Positions 53,782-63,300 of a stretch of 64,000 nucleotides of DNA are shown in pieces. Below the pieces are notes generated by a model. That model saw only the letters and a program-made list of their open reading frames with translations, had not been told where the DNA came from and did no database searches. The DNA comes from Variovorax sp. PAMC28562. GTDB lineage: Bacteria; Pseudomonadota; Gammaproteobacteria; Burkholderiales; Burkholderiaceae_C. The position numbers and the translations under genes are program-made. The DNA lies in NCBI RefSeq assembly GCF_014303735.1, contig NZ_CP060296.1, positions 1 to 64,000 of the forward strand, read 5' to 3'. Every line of letters starts with the position of its first letter. Within the stretch, counting starts at the first letter, position 1.

Positions 53782-55152
53782 TCAGCGACCCAGCGCCGGC
53801 ACCCGCCAAGACAGCGGCGGCGGTCGGTAGTCCGGCTGCAGATGGCAGCCTGTGCCGAAGCCTGCTTCGTACTGAGAGCACAGCGCCGCCACCTTTTGCG
53901 GCGACGGCTTGTCGCCCTTGTCGATCCAGTCGAGCAAGGCCGTCATCAGCGCCGGGTATTCGGCATCGCTCAGATAGCTGTGCTCGGCCTCGTCGGCAAA
54001 AGTCTGTACCAGCCACTGCGAGGCACCGGCGCTTGCCACGATGTCGCGGTACGTGCTTTCAAGCTCGACGAAGGCGGTCGGGTCGTGAATGGCGTGGAGC
54101 GTCAGAACCGGCAAGCGGAGACGCCCGGTGGGCCGGCTGTCTTCAGCCAGTGCGCCGACGGCTTGCGGATCGGCCTCGTAGCGAAGCACGCCGGCGTTGA
54201 GCGCCGCATCGTCGTCGGAACCGCTGTAGACCACCTTCGCGTTGCCGAAAGGATTGCGTCCGCCGAGACGCTTTTGCGTCAGGTCCTGGAAGAGCGAAGT
54301 ACCCCATTGCAGGTGCGACAGCAGCGTGCGCTCCGGCACTTTCACCACCGACAGAATCGTCTTCAGATGCGCGGCTTGCTCGGGGCTGCGTTGCGCGGCT
54401 GGCAAGCCGACGCCGGTGCATTCCTTGACCCGCGCAGCCAGGTCGGCGCGATGCATTTTCGAGTCGAGCGGCAGTCCCATCCAGAGCGGGTATTGCGTCT
54501 CGTCGGGCCGTGGATGGTTGCGGCATACGTACTGGTAAACCACGCGCAGATCGAGCCGGAACTCATAGGCGTTGCCGCCACCGCCCAGCACGCCGCTGGT
54601 GAGCAGCACACCGTCGTAGGCCGGCTGCAGTTCAGATGGCGCGCCGGGTGTTGCGCCAGCTACCGGTCCATAAAGTTCGGCACCTTTTGCCGCAACGCCG
54701 CCGCCGTAGCTCTGTCCATGCAGGATGGTGCGTCGCGGCTGGCCGAAACGCGCGATGAAAATCTTGCGCAGCCGCTCCGTGTCTTCTGCCGCCATCGTCA
54801 CGCCGTAGCCCCCGCGCCGGTAGGTCGAGCCGGCCCATGCATAGCCGGCCTTGACCATGACCGACCAGCGTTTCAGGTCTTCGGCACCGCGCTCCAGCGT
54901 GGGGGCGCCGGTCTCCGGGCCGCCGTGCGAATGCATGACCAGCACGCGATTCCATTGCGCGGGGATGGCGATCCAGTAGAGCGCGCCTTCGGTGTCGCGC
55001 CCGGTGTAGCACTGCGCATCGGTTGGCACGCTGGCGGGGCAGCCGGCGGATCGGGGCGGCACCGGCTCGGCGGCGTGCGCGATGCCGACCGCGGCAAAGA
55101 GCGCAGTGGTCGCGATCAGGGCGGGAACGCAACGCGCAACGATCGTGCGCAT
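53782..55152 (-). CDS. Secreted alpha/beta-hydrolase
   Basis: This encodes 456 residues from ATG 55152, where MRTIVARCVPALIATTALFA followed by AVGIAHA-AEP is a clean signal peptide. A longer upstream frame exists but adds nothing conserved. The catalytic Ser is in LHGQSYGGGVAAKG; MHSHGGPETGAP supplies the oxyanion loop. A His near the end (EAEHSYLSDAEY) may complete the triad, with Asp in HAIHDPTAF. Two Cys near each end suggest disulfides. The substrate is unknown; an esterase or peptidase of the periplasm is likely. Confidence 0.8.
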   Translation of the reverse strand: MRTIVARCVPALIATTALFAAVGIAHAAEPVPPRSAGCPASVPTDAQCYTGRDTEGALYWIAIPAQWNRVLVMHSHGGPETGAPTLERGAEDLKRWSVMVKAGYAWAGSTYRRGGYGVTMAAEDTERLRKIFIARFGQPRRTILHGQSYGGGVAAKGAELYGPVAGATPGAPSELQPAYDGVLLTSGVLGGGGNAYEFRLDLRVVYQYVCRNHPRPDETQYPLWMGLPLDSKMHRADLAARVKECTGVGLPAAQRSPEQAAHLKTILSVVKVPERTLLSHLQWGTSLFQDLTQKRLGGRNPFGNAKVVYSGSDDDAALNAGVLRYEADPQAVGALAEDSRPTGRLRLPVLTLHAIHDPTAFVELESTYRDIVASAGASQWLVQTFADEAEHSYLSDAEYPALMTALLDWIDKGDKPSPQKVAALCSQYEAGFGTGCHLQPDYRPPPLSWRVPALGR

Positions 55153-55253
55153 CAGCGGTCGAAAGGAAAAATTCAAAGTCTCACTCCAGAGGATCGCGGT
55201 CGCTACCGCGAGCCACTGTAACGTCGACCGCGCCCGGCCGGTTCGATGCAGCG

Positions 55254-55304
55254 TCAGCGCCACATCAGCGCCGCATCAGCGCCGTCTCAGCGCCGCGTTA
55301 GCAC
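55254..55304. repeat. Short tandem repeat, 11-bp unit
   Basis: Four units of TCAGCGCCGCA (with one to three changes) plus part of a fifth run across the 3' end of the methyltransferase gene; the second base triplet of the fourth unit forms its stop codon on the minus strand. Such repeats change copy number easily and could shift the protein end. Confidence 0.75.
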
Positions 55305-56099
55305 CACTTCGAGGTATTCGCTCGGCACCACGAGCGAGCGCGGCCCGGCGACGTTGAGCCGCATCAGCAACTCCGTCAGGTCTGTCTCCAGCGCCGCCGC
55401 ACTCTCCGCGGGCAGCGCGCCGAAAGCCTTGTGCACCGGCCCATACCAGGTACGAAACACCTCGATGAAATGCGCAGCCGAACGGTAGCGAAAGTTGAAC
55501 ATCCGCTTCGTCGCCACGATGCCCGCGGCACGTTCGCCGAACAGCGAGTTCAGATGCGACTCGACACCCCACAGCGATGGCGGCTGCAGCCCGGATGGCG
55601 GCGGCACGTGGCGGCCCAGCACCTTGAAGAGTTGGCCGATGAAACCTTCGGGCGTCCAGTTGGCCAGCCCGATGCGACCACCGGGCCGACACACACGCGC
55701 CATTTCCGAAGCACTCTGCGCATGGTTGGGCGCGAACATCACGCCGAAGGTCGAGACCACCGCGTCGAAGCTCGCGTCTTCGAAAGGCAGCGCCTCGGCG
55801 TCGGCGGTCTGAAACGCAACGTCGAGCCGCTCGGCCTGCGCACGCTCGGCACCACGGTCGAGCAACGAGGCGACGTAGTCGGTAGACGTCACCTTGCAGC
55901 CGCGGCGCGCCGCGGCCAGCGTGGCGTTGCCGTTGCCGGCGGCCACATCGAGCACCCGCTCGTCAGTGCACAGGTCGCAGGCTTCGGCCAATTGCTCTCC
56001 AACAATCTGCAGGGTGGTGCCGATGACGGCGTAATCGCCGCTGGCCCACGCAGTTTTTTGGCGGCTCTTCAGGGCATCGAAGTCGATGGGGGTGTTCAT
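55287..56099 (-). CDS. Class I SAM-dependent methyltransferase
   Basis: This 270-residue protein has the Rossmann motif I VLDVAAGNGNATLAAARRG, motif II region TADAEALPFEDASFDAVVST, and the post-motif GVMFAPNHAQSASEMARVCR. This is the UbiE/COQ5-like small-molecule branch (Methyltransf_11/25). The C-terminal half (VKRMFNFRYRSAAHFIEVFR type) is family-specific and probably binds substrate, which is unknown. The stop codon lies in an 11-bp tandem repeat. The gene diverges from the OsmC-like gene with 175 bases between. Confidence 0.88.
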   Translation of the reverse strand: MNTPIDFDALKSRQKTAWASGDYAVIGTTLQIVGEQLAEACDLCTDERVLDVAAGNGNATLAAARRGCKVTSTDYVASLLDRGAERAQAERLDVAFQTADAEALPFEDASFDAVVSTFGVMFAPNHAQSASEMARVCRPGGRIGLANWTPEGFIGQLFKVLGRHVPPPSGLQPPSLWGVESHLNSLFGERAAGIVATKRMFNFRYRSAAHFIEVFRTWYGPVHKAFGALPAESAAALETDLTELLMRLNVAGPRSLVVPSEYLEVVLTRR

Positions 56100-56274
56100 A
56101 TCGGTTCTCCTTTAAGGAGGCCCACTGTCGCGCCGCGAGCACCGTCGAGTCCTGCCCCGGCGTCGCTCGCGACTGTCCGATCGTCCGCGCAACGGCATAG
56201 GCCGAGGGGCCGATGGTCAGAGCCGGCTGCCATCGACAAAATCAAAAGTCCCGCTCGAAGCGGAAGGAACGACC

Positions 56275-56832
56275 ATGGGCGCAGACACCGTCTCCGACAA
56301 CATTGCCGACTCGATCGCAGCCGCGCTTGAACGCGTCGAAACCGTGTTGCGGCGCCGACCCGACAAAGGCCTTGCCGACGACGCTCCCGCGACCGCCGAG
56401 TGGCAAGGCCGCACCCGCGTCGTCGCGCGCCATGCCAACGGCAAGGAGATGGCGACCGACATGCCGAAAGAGCTGGGCGGTACCGGCGACGAGGTCAGCC
56501 CGGGATGGCTGTTCCGTGCGGCCATAGCATCGTGCGCGGTCACATCCGTCGCCCTGCTCGCGGCGCGCGAAGGCGTCGCACTCGACCAGCTCGAAGCCCG
56601 GGTCGACAGCACGTCCGATGCGCGCGGCATGTTCGGCATGGTCGAGCTCGACGGCACGCCCGTGAGCGCGGCGCCGTGCGACATGCGATTGCACATCCGC
56701 ATCGCCGCGCGCGGTGTGTCGACCGCGCGTTTGCGCGCGCTGGTCGAGACCGGCTGCGGGCAATCGCCGATCCCTTGCGCCGTGCAGATCGCATCGCCGA
56801 TGTCGCTGCACGTCCAGGTGGACGATGCGTGA
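56275..56832 (+). CDS. OsmC-family protein
   Basis: This encodes 185 residues with AAGGA 7 bases before the ATG. The OsmC fold is seen in EWQGRTRVVARHANGKEMAT, GGTGDEVSPGWLFRAAIASC (the first redox Cys at the start of the central helix) and ASCAVTSVALLAAREGVALD. OsmC/Ohr proteins reduce organic hydroperoxides by a Cys pair. The second Cys is less clear here (VETGCGQSPIPCAVQIA), so peroxidase function is likely but not certain. It is followed by an AraC regulator that may control it. Confidence 0.85.
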   Translation: MGADTVSDNIADSIAAALERVETVLRRRPDKGLADDAPATAEWQGRTRVVARHANGKEMATDMPKELGGTGDEVSPGWLFRAAIASCAVTSVALLAAREGVALDQLEARVDSTSDARGMFGMVELDGTPVSAAPCDMRLHIRIAARGVSTARLRALVETGCGQSPIPCAVQIASPMSLHVQVDDA

Positions 56833-56842
56833 TGGCCGACGA

Positions 56843-57865
56843 ATGATGGATGCGCTATCGGAAACCCTGCGCGTGGTGCGGCTGGTAGGCGCCATCTTCA
56901 TCAACGCGCGCTTTACCGCGCCGTGGTGCTATCAATCACCGCGTGCCGACACGGTGGCGCCGCTGCTCGAACCAGGCGCCGAGCGAGTGGTCATCTTTCA
57001 TCTCATCACCGAGGGCGAGTGCTTCGTCGAAATGAACGGCCAGCCGCCGGTGCGCCTGGTCGCCGGCGACGCGGTGCTGTTCCCGCATGGCGACGCCCAC
57101 CTCATGACGTCGCAGCCCGGGCTGCCACCGGCCACTGGCGGCGGGCGGCTGGCCGAAGTGCTTTCGCGACGTCCGGGGCAACTCGCCTATGGCGGCGGCG
57201 GTGCGCGCACGCGGTTGGTTTGCGGCTATCTGGCGTGCGATGCGCGTCTCGCCGCGATGCTGTTGCAAGGCCTGCCGTCGCTGGTCAAAGTGAACGTGCG
57301 CGGCTCCAGTGCCGGCACCTGGCTGGAGGCCTCGGTGCGTTACGCGCTGGCGGAGGCTCGGTCGCCGCGGCCCGGCGGCGCCGGCGTGCTCGCCAAGCTG
57401 GCCGAAGTGCTGTTCATCGAAGTGCTGCGGCTCTATGTGAACCAGCAGGCCGAAGGCCGCACCGGCTGGCTCGCCGGCGTCGGCGACCGCATCGTCGGCG
57501 CTGCACTCAATGCGCTGCACGCTAACCCGGCGGAGGCCTGGACGCTCGACGAACTGGCGCGCGTCGCGACCACTTCACGGTCGGTGCTGGCCGAGCGCTT
57601 TCAGCAACTCGTGGGCACCTCGCCGATGCAATACCTGACGCAATGGCGCATGCTGCTCGCGGCCAATCTGTTGTCGCGCAGCAATGCGCCGTTGGCGAGC
57701 ATCGCGCAAGACGTCGGCTACCAGACCGACACCGCTTTCAGCCGCGCGTTCCGTCGCGAGTACGGCGCGCCGCCGGCCGCCTGGCGGCGCAGACAGTCGG
57801 CCCGCGCGCTGCCCATTCGGAGCCAAGCCAAGGCTCAACTCGCCGCCCTCCACAGCGCCGGCTAG
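56843..57865 (+). CDS. AraC-family regulator with cupin_6 domain
   Basis: This encodes 340 residues. The N-terminal cupin_6 (PF12852) domain has FINARFTAPWCYQSPRADTV and HLITEGECFVEMNGQPPVRL with GDAVLFPHGDAHLM. The C-terminal AraC DNA-binding domain has two helix-turn-helix units: WTLDELARVATTSRSVLAER and PLASIAQDVGYQTDTAFSRA, ending FRREYGAPPAAWRR. ATGs at 56825, 56843 and 56846 are all possible; the middle one is used. It lies 10 bases behind the OsmC gene, so the two are an operon; a role in peroxide or aldehyde response is inference. Confidence 0.9.
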   Translation: MMDALSETLRVVRLVGAIFINARFTAPWCYQSPRADTVAPLLEPGAERVVIFHLITEGECFVEMNGQPPVRLVAGDAVLFPHGDAHLMTSQPGLPPATGGGRLAEVLSRRPGQLAYGGGGARTRLVCGYLACDARLAAMLLQGLPSLVKVNVRGSSAGTWLEASVRYALAEARSPRPGGAGVLAKLAEVLFIEVLRLYVNQQAEGRTGWLAGVGDRIVGAALNALHANPAEAWTLDELARVATTSRSVLAERFQQLVGTSPMQYLTQWRMLLAANLLSRSNAPLASIAQDVGYQTDTAFSRAFRREYGAPPAAWRRRQSARALPIRSQAKAQLAALHSAG

Positions 57866-57943
57866 TTGCGCACGAAGCCGTCGGCGGTCACGTCGAGCAG
57901 CGCGTCGACAGCATGTCGTCACTGCAGCGAAAATCGATGCACT

Positions 57944-59215
57944 GTGACTCCCGCGACTTCATCCAATTCACCGACACCGACACCGTCGCCATCGCCGATT
58001 CGCCGCATCGCGCATCTCGACATGGACGCCTTCTTCGCGTCCGTCGAACTGCTGCGCTACCCACAGTTGAAGGGCTTGCCGATGGTGATCGGTGGCGGCC
58101 GGCGGCGTGTCGACGAAGCGCTGCGACAGGCGCAGGGTGAAGGCGAACACAGGCGAGAACTGGCGCTGGACGAGATCCCGGTCGCCGCGTTTCCATTGCT
58201 CAAGGACTATGTCGGCCGCGGCGTCATCACCACCGCCACCTACGCGGCGCGGCAGTTCGGTGTCGGCTCTGCCATGGGCATGATGAAGGCCGCCAAGCTG
58301 TGCCCGCAGGCCATCGTGCTGCCGGTCGATTTCGACGAAGTGCGACGCTTGTCGCGGCTGTTCAAGAACACGATCCGCGAGATCGCCCCGCTGGTCGAAG
58401 ACCGCGGCGTCGACGAGGTGTATGTCGACTTCACCGACGTGCCCGGTGGCCAGCGCGAAGGCGGCCGGGTGCTGGCACGGCTCATCCAGAAGACGATTTT
58501 CCAGGCGACCGGCCTGACCTGCTCGATCGGCGTCGCGCCCAACAAACTGATCGCCAAGATGGCGAGCGAGTTCGACAAGCCCAACGGCATCTCGATCGTC
58601 TACGAAGAAGACGTCCAGACCAGAATCTGGCCGCTGGCCGCACGCAAGGTCAACGGCATCGGGCCCAAGGCGGATGCCAAGCTGGAGAGCCTCGGCATTC
58701 GCACCGTGGGCGAGATCGCCGCCAAAGACCGCGACTGGCTCATCGCCAATTTCGGCAAAGCGAGCGGCGCCTGGATGCACGAGGTGTCGTGGGGCCGTGA
58801 CGACCGGCCCGTCGTGACCGAGAGCGAGCCGGTGTCGATGAGCCGCGAGACCACTTTCGAGCGCGACCTGCACGCGGTGCGCGATCGCGCACAGCTCGGC
58901 GTCATCTTCACGCAGTTGTGCGAGAAGCTGGCCGACGACCTGCAGCGCAAGGGCTATGTCGGCAAGACGATCGGCATCAAGTTGCGCTACGACGACTTCA
59001 AAATCGCCACGCGCGACCAGACGATGGTCGCCTTCACCGCCGACGGAAAGACCATTCGCCAGATCGCCGGCCAATGCTTGAAAAGGGTGTCGCTGGAGCG
59101 CCCGCTCCGGCTGCTGGGCGTGCGCGTAGGAACTCTGGCTCTCGCCGCCTCAGCGACAGCGAACCGACCGCGCACCGAAGACGACCTCGCCGCCCGTACG
59201 CCCTCACTGTTTTGA
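57944..59215 (+). CDS. dinB: DNA polymerase IV (Y family)
   Basis: This encodes 423 residues from GTG 57944; the frame extends further up but the domain starts at IRRIAHLDMDAFFASVELLR. Catalytic acidic residues are D in LDMDAFF and DE in VDEVYVDFTD. The palm/fingers motif GRGVITTATYAARQFGVGSA is kept, and the little-finger domain ends near RLLGVRVGTLAL. Between MVIGGG and GRGVIT lies an extra block of about 38 residues, compared with about five in E. coli DinB. It has no beta-clamp motif of the usual C-terminal type that I can point to. It performs error-prone lesion bypass. Confidence 0.93.
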   Translation: MTPATSSNSPTPTPSPSPIRRIAHLDMDAFFASVELLRYPQLKGLPMVIGGGRRRVDEALRQAQGEGEHRRELALDEIPVAAFPLLKDYVGRGVITTATYAARQFGVGSAMGMMKAAKLCPQAIVLPVDFDEVRRLSRLFKNTIREIAPLVEDRGVDEVYVDFTDVPGGQREGGRVLARLIQKTIFQATGLTCSIGVAPNKLIAKMASEFDKPNGISIVYEEDVQTRIWPLAARKVNGIGPKADAKLESLGIRTVGEIAAKDRDWLIANFGKASGAWMHEVSWGRDDRPVVTESEPVSMSRETTFERDLHAVRDRAQLGVIFTQLCEKLADDLQRKGYVGKTIGIKLRYDDFKIATRDQTMVAFTADGKTIRQIAGQCLKRVSLERPLRLLGVRVGTLALAASATANRPRTEDDLAARTPSLF

Positions 59216-59216
59216 C

Positions 59217-60305
59217 TCACCGTGATATCGGATTTCCGGCAATCCGGACCGGCTTTGCCGGCGACAGCGCTCTGAGCGTCGGCCGCTCGATCCAGAGATG
59301 AAAGAGCACCGAACTCGCAATGCAGGCGGCAAAGATGCCGACGAATGACAGCACCATGCCGGAGCCACCGCGCAACCCGCCGGCCACGGCGAGCTTGCAG
59401 AGCACCGCGATCAGCGGGAAGTGGATCAGGTAGAGCGCATAAGAGGCATCGCCGAGCAACGACACGAAACGATTGCGAAATCGCTCGGGCCAGCGCTGCT
59501 CTGCCTGGACCAGGGCCACGATCAGGATTGCGCCGCACAGCCCATAGCAGAGGTCGAGTGCAGGCTTTGGCCAGGCGTCCCTGAACACCACTTCCATGGC
59601 GCCCACCGTGAAAAACGCGCCAGCTGCCAGCACCGCCGCGAGCATCGGGTGCGGCATGCGCCAGCCGCTCTGGACCACCCACGCCGTTGCGCCACCGATG
59701 CCGAACAGCAGCATCAAATCGTTGGCGAAAAACGCGCCCGGAAAGGCTTGGCTGCCCGACAAAACGTGCCAGATGAAGTTTGCTGCGAACAACACGATGA
59801 CACCAGCGAAGAACAAGCGATGAACGATGGCCAGCCCGACAACGGCATAGAAAATCAACTCGTATTGCAACGACCAAGCCACGATGATCACCGGCGCACC
59901 GGTGCCGCCCACCACCGCCGGGTCTTGCGGCAATAGGAGAAGTGCTTTAACGAGCACCCCAGCGTCCGTCGGCATCGCATCGCGCAAAGCCGGAACCGTC
60001 AACGCCAGCAAATACACCCCGGCAAAGACGAAAAGATAGGTGGGGTAGATGCGAACAGCGCGCTTGCGCAAGTAGGAGACCAGGCGTTCGGGCACACCGA
60101 AATCCTTGCGGTGCATCAACACGATGATGAAGCCGCTCAGCACGAAGAAAAACGCAACGCCAGCGGTGCCGCCGAAGGAGCAGATACGCTCGATGGACGC
60201 AGCGTCAGCGCCGAAGTACTTGTCCTTGGCAAGGTTGGCTGCCAAGTGAAAACAAACGACAAGAATCGCTGCAACCGCCCGGCAGGCCTGGATGGATTGA
60301 TACAT
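59217..60305 (-). CDS. Acyltransferase-3 family membrane protein
   Basis: This encodes 362 residues with about ten membrane helices. The start MYQSIQACRAVAAILVVCFH carries the family R and H (CRA..VVCFH). The active-site-like segment GVAFFFVLSGFIIVLMHRKD and KRAVRIYPTYLFVF follow, and WSLQYELIFYAVVGLAI is the WSL.xE motif. These enzymes add acetyl or other acyl groups to sugars of lipopolysaccharide, exopolysaccharide or Nod factors. It converges on dinB with one base between the stops. The target glycan is unknown; no glycan cluster is adjacent. Confidence 0.9.
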   Translation of the reverse strand: MYQSIQACRAVAAILVVCFHLAANLAKDKYFGADAASIERICSFGGTAGVAFFFVLSGFIIVLMHRKDFGVPERLVSYLRKRAVRIYPTYLFVFAGVYLLALTVPALRDAMPTDAGVLVKALLLLPQDPAVVGGTGAPVIIVAWSLQYELIFYAVVGLAIVHRLFFAGVIVLFAANFIWHVLSGSQAFPGAFFANDLMLLFGIGGATAWVVQSGWRMPHPMLAAVLAAGAFFTVGAMEVVFRDAWPKPALDLCYGLCGAILIVALVQAEQRWPERFRNRFVSLLGDASYALYLIHFPLIAVLCKLAVAGGLRGGSGMVLSFVGIFAACIASSVLFHLWIERPTLRALSPAKPVRIAGNPISR

Positions 60306-60400
60306 CTTGTAAGGCTAACCGGGTTCAGCCTGGAACGGCACGCCAAACTCACGGGACTGGCCTGCGGTCAGAACAGGAAGTCGCTTGCGTCGGCGCCGGC

Positions 60401-61087
60401 TCAGCCGGGTGCGAGCACCAGCCGCACAGAGTCTGGCGCGACGGTGACCGCATAGCCGAGATCATCGGCGAGCGATTGCATTGCTATCGCATCGATGGCC
60501 AGCGCCCGTGGTGCGCGGTGCGCATCGGCCACCCGATCGGCGATCTCGGCGGAGCGCACGGAGGCTGTGAGCTGCAAGGCGTTCGCACCGTCGGCGCTCA
60601 CGGCGATGCTGCCGACCTCGTCCACGCTGTCGTGCAGGTGCGCCATCGCGCCCAGAAAAAGGTAGCGCAACGCTGCACCGTTCGGCCAACGTGGCTCGTC
60701 GGCCGGTGCTGTCGCAGCCTCGAGTGACGGATCGATCTCGATGCGCACGCCATTCAAATCGAACGCGGCGCGCATCAGCCCGATGCACTCGGCGACCAGC
60801 ACGCTGCGCGTGATGCCGTCGTCGTCGATGGCGAGTTCCCAGTCGCGCAAGGAGCGCACGCCGATGACCAATTCGCCGATCTGGTTGTCGATGAGAGACA
60901 CACGCTGCTCCACTGCCGCAGCGTCGATCTGCGGCGCGGCCACTTGGCGCTTGAGCATCAGCAGCGCCATGCGTATGACCGACACCGGCGCGGCCATGTC
61001 GTGCCGCAGGGCGGGCAACGCGCGCGTCAACAGTTCGTGCCGCACCCCGGCCGCGATCCAGCTGCGGGCGCCCGGCGAAGCTTTCAT
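60401..61087 (-). CDS. Histidine-kinase-like phosphotransfer protein without a clear ATPase site
   Basis: This encodes 228 residues. The N-terminal helical hairpin has an H box: LPALRHDMAAPVSVIRMALL (His near 30), as in the dimerisation domains of sensor kinases. The C-terminal part has the length of an ATPase domain, but I cannot find an N box (NAxxH/N), a DxGxG or a GxGL motif. There is no membrane segment or signal peptide. This is the layout of ChpT-type phosphotransferases or pseudo-kinases. Its start overlaps the stop of the receiver-domain gene in ATGA, so the two proteins should interact. Confidence 0.65.
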   Translation of the reverse strand: MKASPGARSWIAAGVRHELLTRALPALRHDMAAPVSVIRMALLMLKRQVAAPQIDAAAVEQRVSLIDNQIGELVIGVRSLRDWELAIDDDGITRSVLVAECIGLMRAAFDLNGVRIEIDPSLEAATAPADEPRWPNGAALRYLFLGAMAHLHDSVDEVGSIAVSADGANALQLTASVRSAEIADRVADAHRAPRALAIDAIAMQSLADDLGYAVTVAPDSVRLVLAPG

Positions 61088-61473
61088 CGAGCGGACGCGG
61101 GGCGCGCAACCGCCGCCGCGAGGATGCGGTCGAGCGCGTCGAAGTCGATAGGCTTTTGCAAGTAATGGTCGAACAGGCCGGCCGCACCTGTCGCATCAGT
61201 GGCCGCAAAGCCCGAGATGGCGACCAGCATCAGAGGCCGGTTGCCAGCCTCGACGCGCAGACGCCGTGCTACCTCGGTGCCAGGCTGGTCCGGCAAGGTG
61301 AGATCGATCAGCGCCGCATCGAACACTTCGGCGGCCGAAGCATCGAAGGCCTGCTGCGCGGTGTAGGTACACCGCGCCGTATGGTCCTGCAGCGAGAGCA
61401 ACTCCTGCAAGAGGTCGGCAGCGGGTTCGTTGTCGTCGACGATCAGCACGTTCACTGGGGCAATTCCTGACAC
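61084..61473 (-). CDS. Single-domain response regulator (receiver only)
   Basis: This encodes 129 residues from GTG 61473. A complete receiver fold has D13/D14 acidic pair in VLIVDDNEPAADLLQELLSL, phosphoacceptor D57 in ALIDLTLPDQPG, Ser/Thr switch in AISGFAATD, and Lys in HYLQKPIDFDALDRIL. There is no output domain. It is translated just before, and coupled to, the kinase-like protein, so a phosphorelay between the two is likely; where the phosphate comes from and goes is unknown. Confidence 0.88.
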   Translation of the reverse strand: MSGIAPVNVLIVDDNEPAADLLQELLSLQDHTARCTYTAQQAFDASAAEVFDAALIDLTLPDQPGTEVARRLRVEAGNRPLMLVAISGFAATDATGAAGLFDHYLQKPIDFDALDRILAAAVARPASAR

Positions 61474-61525
61474 ACAAAGCTCAAGAGTATCGACGCCCCG
61501 GCGGACCGGTGATGTAGGAGCGTGC

Positions 61526-62383
61526 CTACTGCCGCGCAGTGCGCGCGTTGGCCGGCAAGGCCTGCGGCCAGCTGGTGCGAAACGGGTTGATGTCGAGCCC
61601 GCCGCGCCGCGTGTAGCGCGCGTACACCGCGAGCTTGGTCGGGCGGCACTGCCGCAAGATGTCGGTGAACATGCGCTCGACGCATGGCTCGTGGAATTCG
61701 TTGTGATTGCGAAAACTCACGATGTACGCCAGCAGCCCTGCCTGTTCGATCGGCGGCCCGCTGTACCGGATCTGCACGCTGCCCCAGTCGGGCTGGCCGG
61801 TGACCAGGCAGTTGCTTTTGAGCAAGCGGCTGGTGAGCGTTTCGGTCACCGCCATCTGCGTGACGTCGCTGGTGAGCAGCTCCGGCGCAGGCTGGTAGTG
61901 CGTGCACTCGATGTCGAGCCGGTCGAGGTTGAGGCCGTCGAGTTCATGCACCGGCTCGGTGTCGAACTGGTCGGGCGCGATGAGCTTGACGCCGATGCCC
62001 TCGACGCGATCGCTGCCGCGCCACAACGCCTCGGCGACGTCGGCACGCAGGCGCTCGCGCACCGCGTCGGCCGTCGCGAACGTGCTGCCGTTGAAGCTGT
62101 TGAGGTAGAGCTTGAACGACTTGCTCTCGATGATGTTGGGCGTTTCGCAGGGCACCGTGAAATGCACGATGGCGAGCTGCGGCTTGCCGCGTGGGTTGAG
62201 CCAGCTCAGCTCGAAGGCGGTCCACAGGTCGGCGCCGAAGAACGGGAGTGCGCCGGGCTTGATCCCCATGGCTTCGCGCTGCGTGGCGCGCGAGATCGGG
62301 AACAGCTGCGTCGGGTCGTACTGGTCGACGTAGGCCGACGATTTGCCAAGTTGCGATTGAGCGGCGGTGTTGTCGATCGTCAT
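61526..62383 (-). CDS. queF: NADPH-dependent 7-cyano-7-deazaguanine reductase
   Basis: This 285-residue enzyme is of the long (E. coli-type, two-domain) form. It reduces preQ0 to preQ1 in queuosine synthesis. The QueF motif is in [20 protein letters not shown], and the catalytic Cys in [20 protein letters not shown]. The C-terminal [20 protein letters not shown] and [14 protein letters not shown] are also family blocks. The start overlaps the stop of the alpha/beta-hydrolase gene upstream in ATGA. No other que gene is in the window. Confidence 0.96.
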   Translation of the reverse strand: MTIDNTAAQSQLGKSSAYVDQYDPTQLFPISRATQREAMGIKPGALPFFGADLWTAFELSWLNPRGKPQLAIVHFTVPCETPNIIESKSFKLYLNSFNGSTFATADAVRERLRADVAEALWRGSDRVEGIGVKLIAPDQFDTEPVHELDGLNLDRLDIECTHYQPAPELLTSDVTQMAVTETLTSRLLKSNCLVTGQPDWGSVQIRYSGPPIEQAGLLAYIVSFRNHNEFHEPCVERMFTDILRQCRPTKLAVYARYTRRGGLDINPFRTSWPQALPANARTARQ

Positions 62384-63291
62384 GCTGCAGCCCTGCTGGT
62401 CTCGTTTGACTTCATGAACGGCACCATATGGTTCAGCAGGATCTGCTGAACCTCTGGCGGCAGGTCGTGGCCCATGCCCGGAACGGCCACGAACTTCGCG
62501 CCCGGGATGCGCCGCGCGGTGTCGACGCCGCAGGGCATCGGTACCAGCGCATCGGCATCGCCGTGCAGCACGAGGGTCGGCGACTTGATGTTCGGCAGCA
62601 GCTTCTCGCGGCCAGCATCGGCGCCGATTGCCAGCATCTGCCGCACCACGCCTTGCGGCCGGTAGGCGCGCCGGATGCCGGTCGCGATGCGATCGGCCAA
62701 CACGGCATCGGGTTGCGGATAGGCGGGACTCGCAATGAGCTTGACGAGGCGCAGGCTGTAGCCGACCAGATCCGCCTCGGTCTTGCCGAGCGGCCGACGC
62801 AGCAGGGCTGCACCGACATCGCGCCGCGGACCCGGTAACCCGCGCGCGCCGCTGGAGCTCATGATGCTGACCAGGCTCAGCGTGCGCGAGGGCGCGATCG
62901 ACGCCACGTGCTGCGCGATCATCCCGCCCATCGACGCGCCGACGATGTGCGCCCTGGCGATGCCGAGTGCGTCGAGCACGCCGATGGAATCGGCGGCCAT
63001 GTCCTGCAGCTTGTATGCGGATTGGACCGGCAGGCCGAGGCGCTGCCGGATGGTTTGCCAGACCAGGTTACCGTTGCCGGCCGACTCGAACCCTTGGCTC
63101 AGCCCGATGTCGCGGTTGTCGTGCCGCACCACGCGAAAGCCGGCATCCACCAGCCCCTGCACGAAAGGCTCCGGCCAGCCGATCAATTGCATGCCGAGGC
63201 CCATGATGAGCAAGACGACGGGACGATCGACATCGCCCTGGTTGCCGGTGTCGTCGACTTCGATGTTCAGTCCGTTGGCTGTCAGTGTCAT
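62380..63291 (-). CDS. Alpha/beta-fold hydrolase
   Basis: This 303-residue cytoplasmic protein has the lipase/epoxide hydrolase-like motifs: [16 protein letters not shown] (oxyanion loop), [16 protein letters not shown], nucleophile elbow [16 protein letters not shown], an Asp in [13 protein letters not shown], and the His in [16 protein letters not shown]-like cap lies between. The substrate is unknown; similar proteins act on esters or as aclacinomycin methylesterase-like enzymes. It is translationally coupled with queF and lies 9 bases downstream of the dioxygenase gene. Confidence 0.9.
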   Translation of the reverse strand: MTLTANGLNIEVDDTGNQGDVDRPVVLLIMGLGMQLIGWPEPFVQGLVDAGFRVVRHDNRDIGLSQGFESAGNGNLVWQTIRQRLGLPVQSAYKLQDMAADSIGVLDALGIARAHIVGASMGGMIAQHVASIAPSRTLSLVSIMSSSGARGLPGPRRDVGAALLRRPLGKTEADLVGYSLRLVKLIASPAYPQPDAVLADRIATGIRRAYRPQGVVRQMLAIGADAGREKLLPNIKSPTLVLHGDADALVPMPCGVDTARRIPGAKFVAVPGMGHDLPPEVQQILLNHMVPFMKSNETSRAAA

Positions 63292-63300
63292 TGGATGGTT

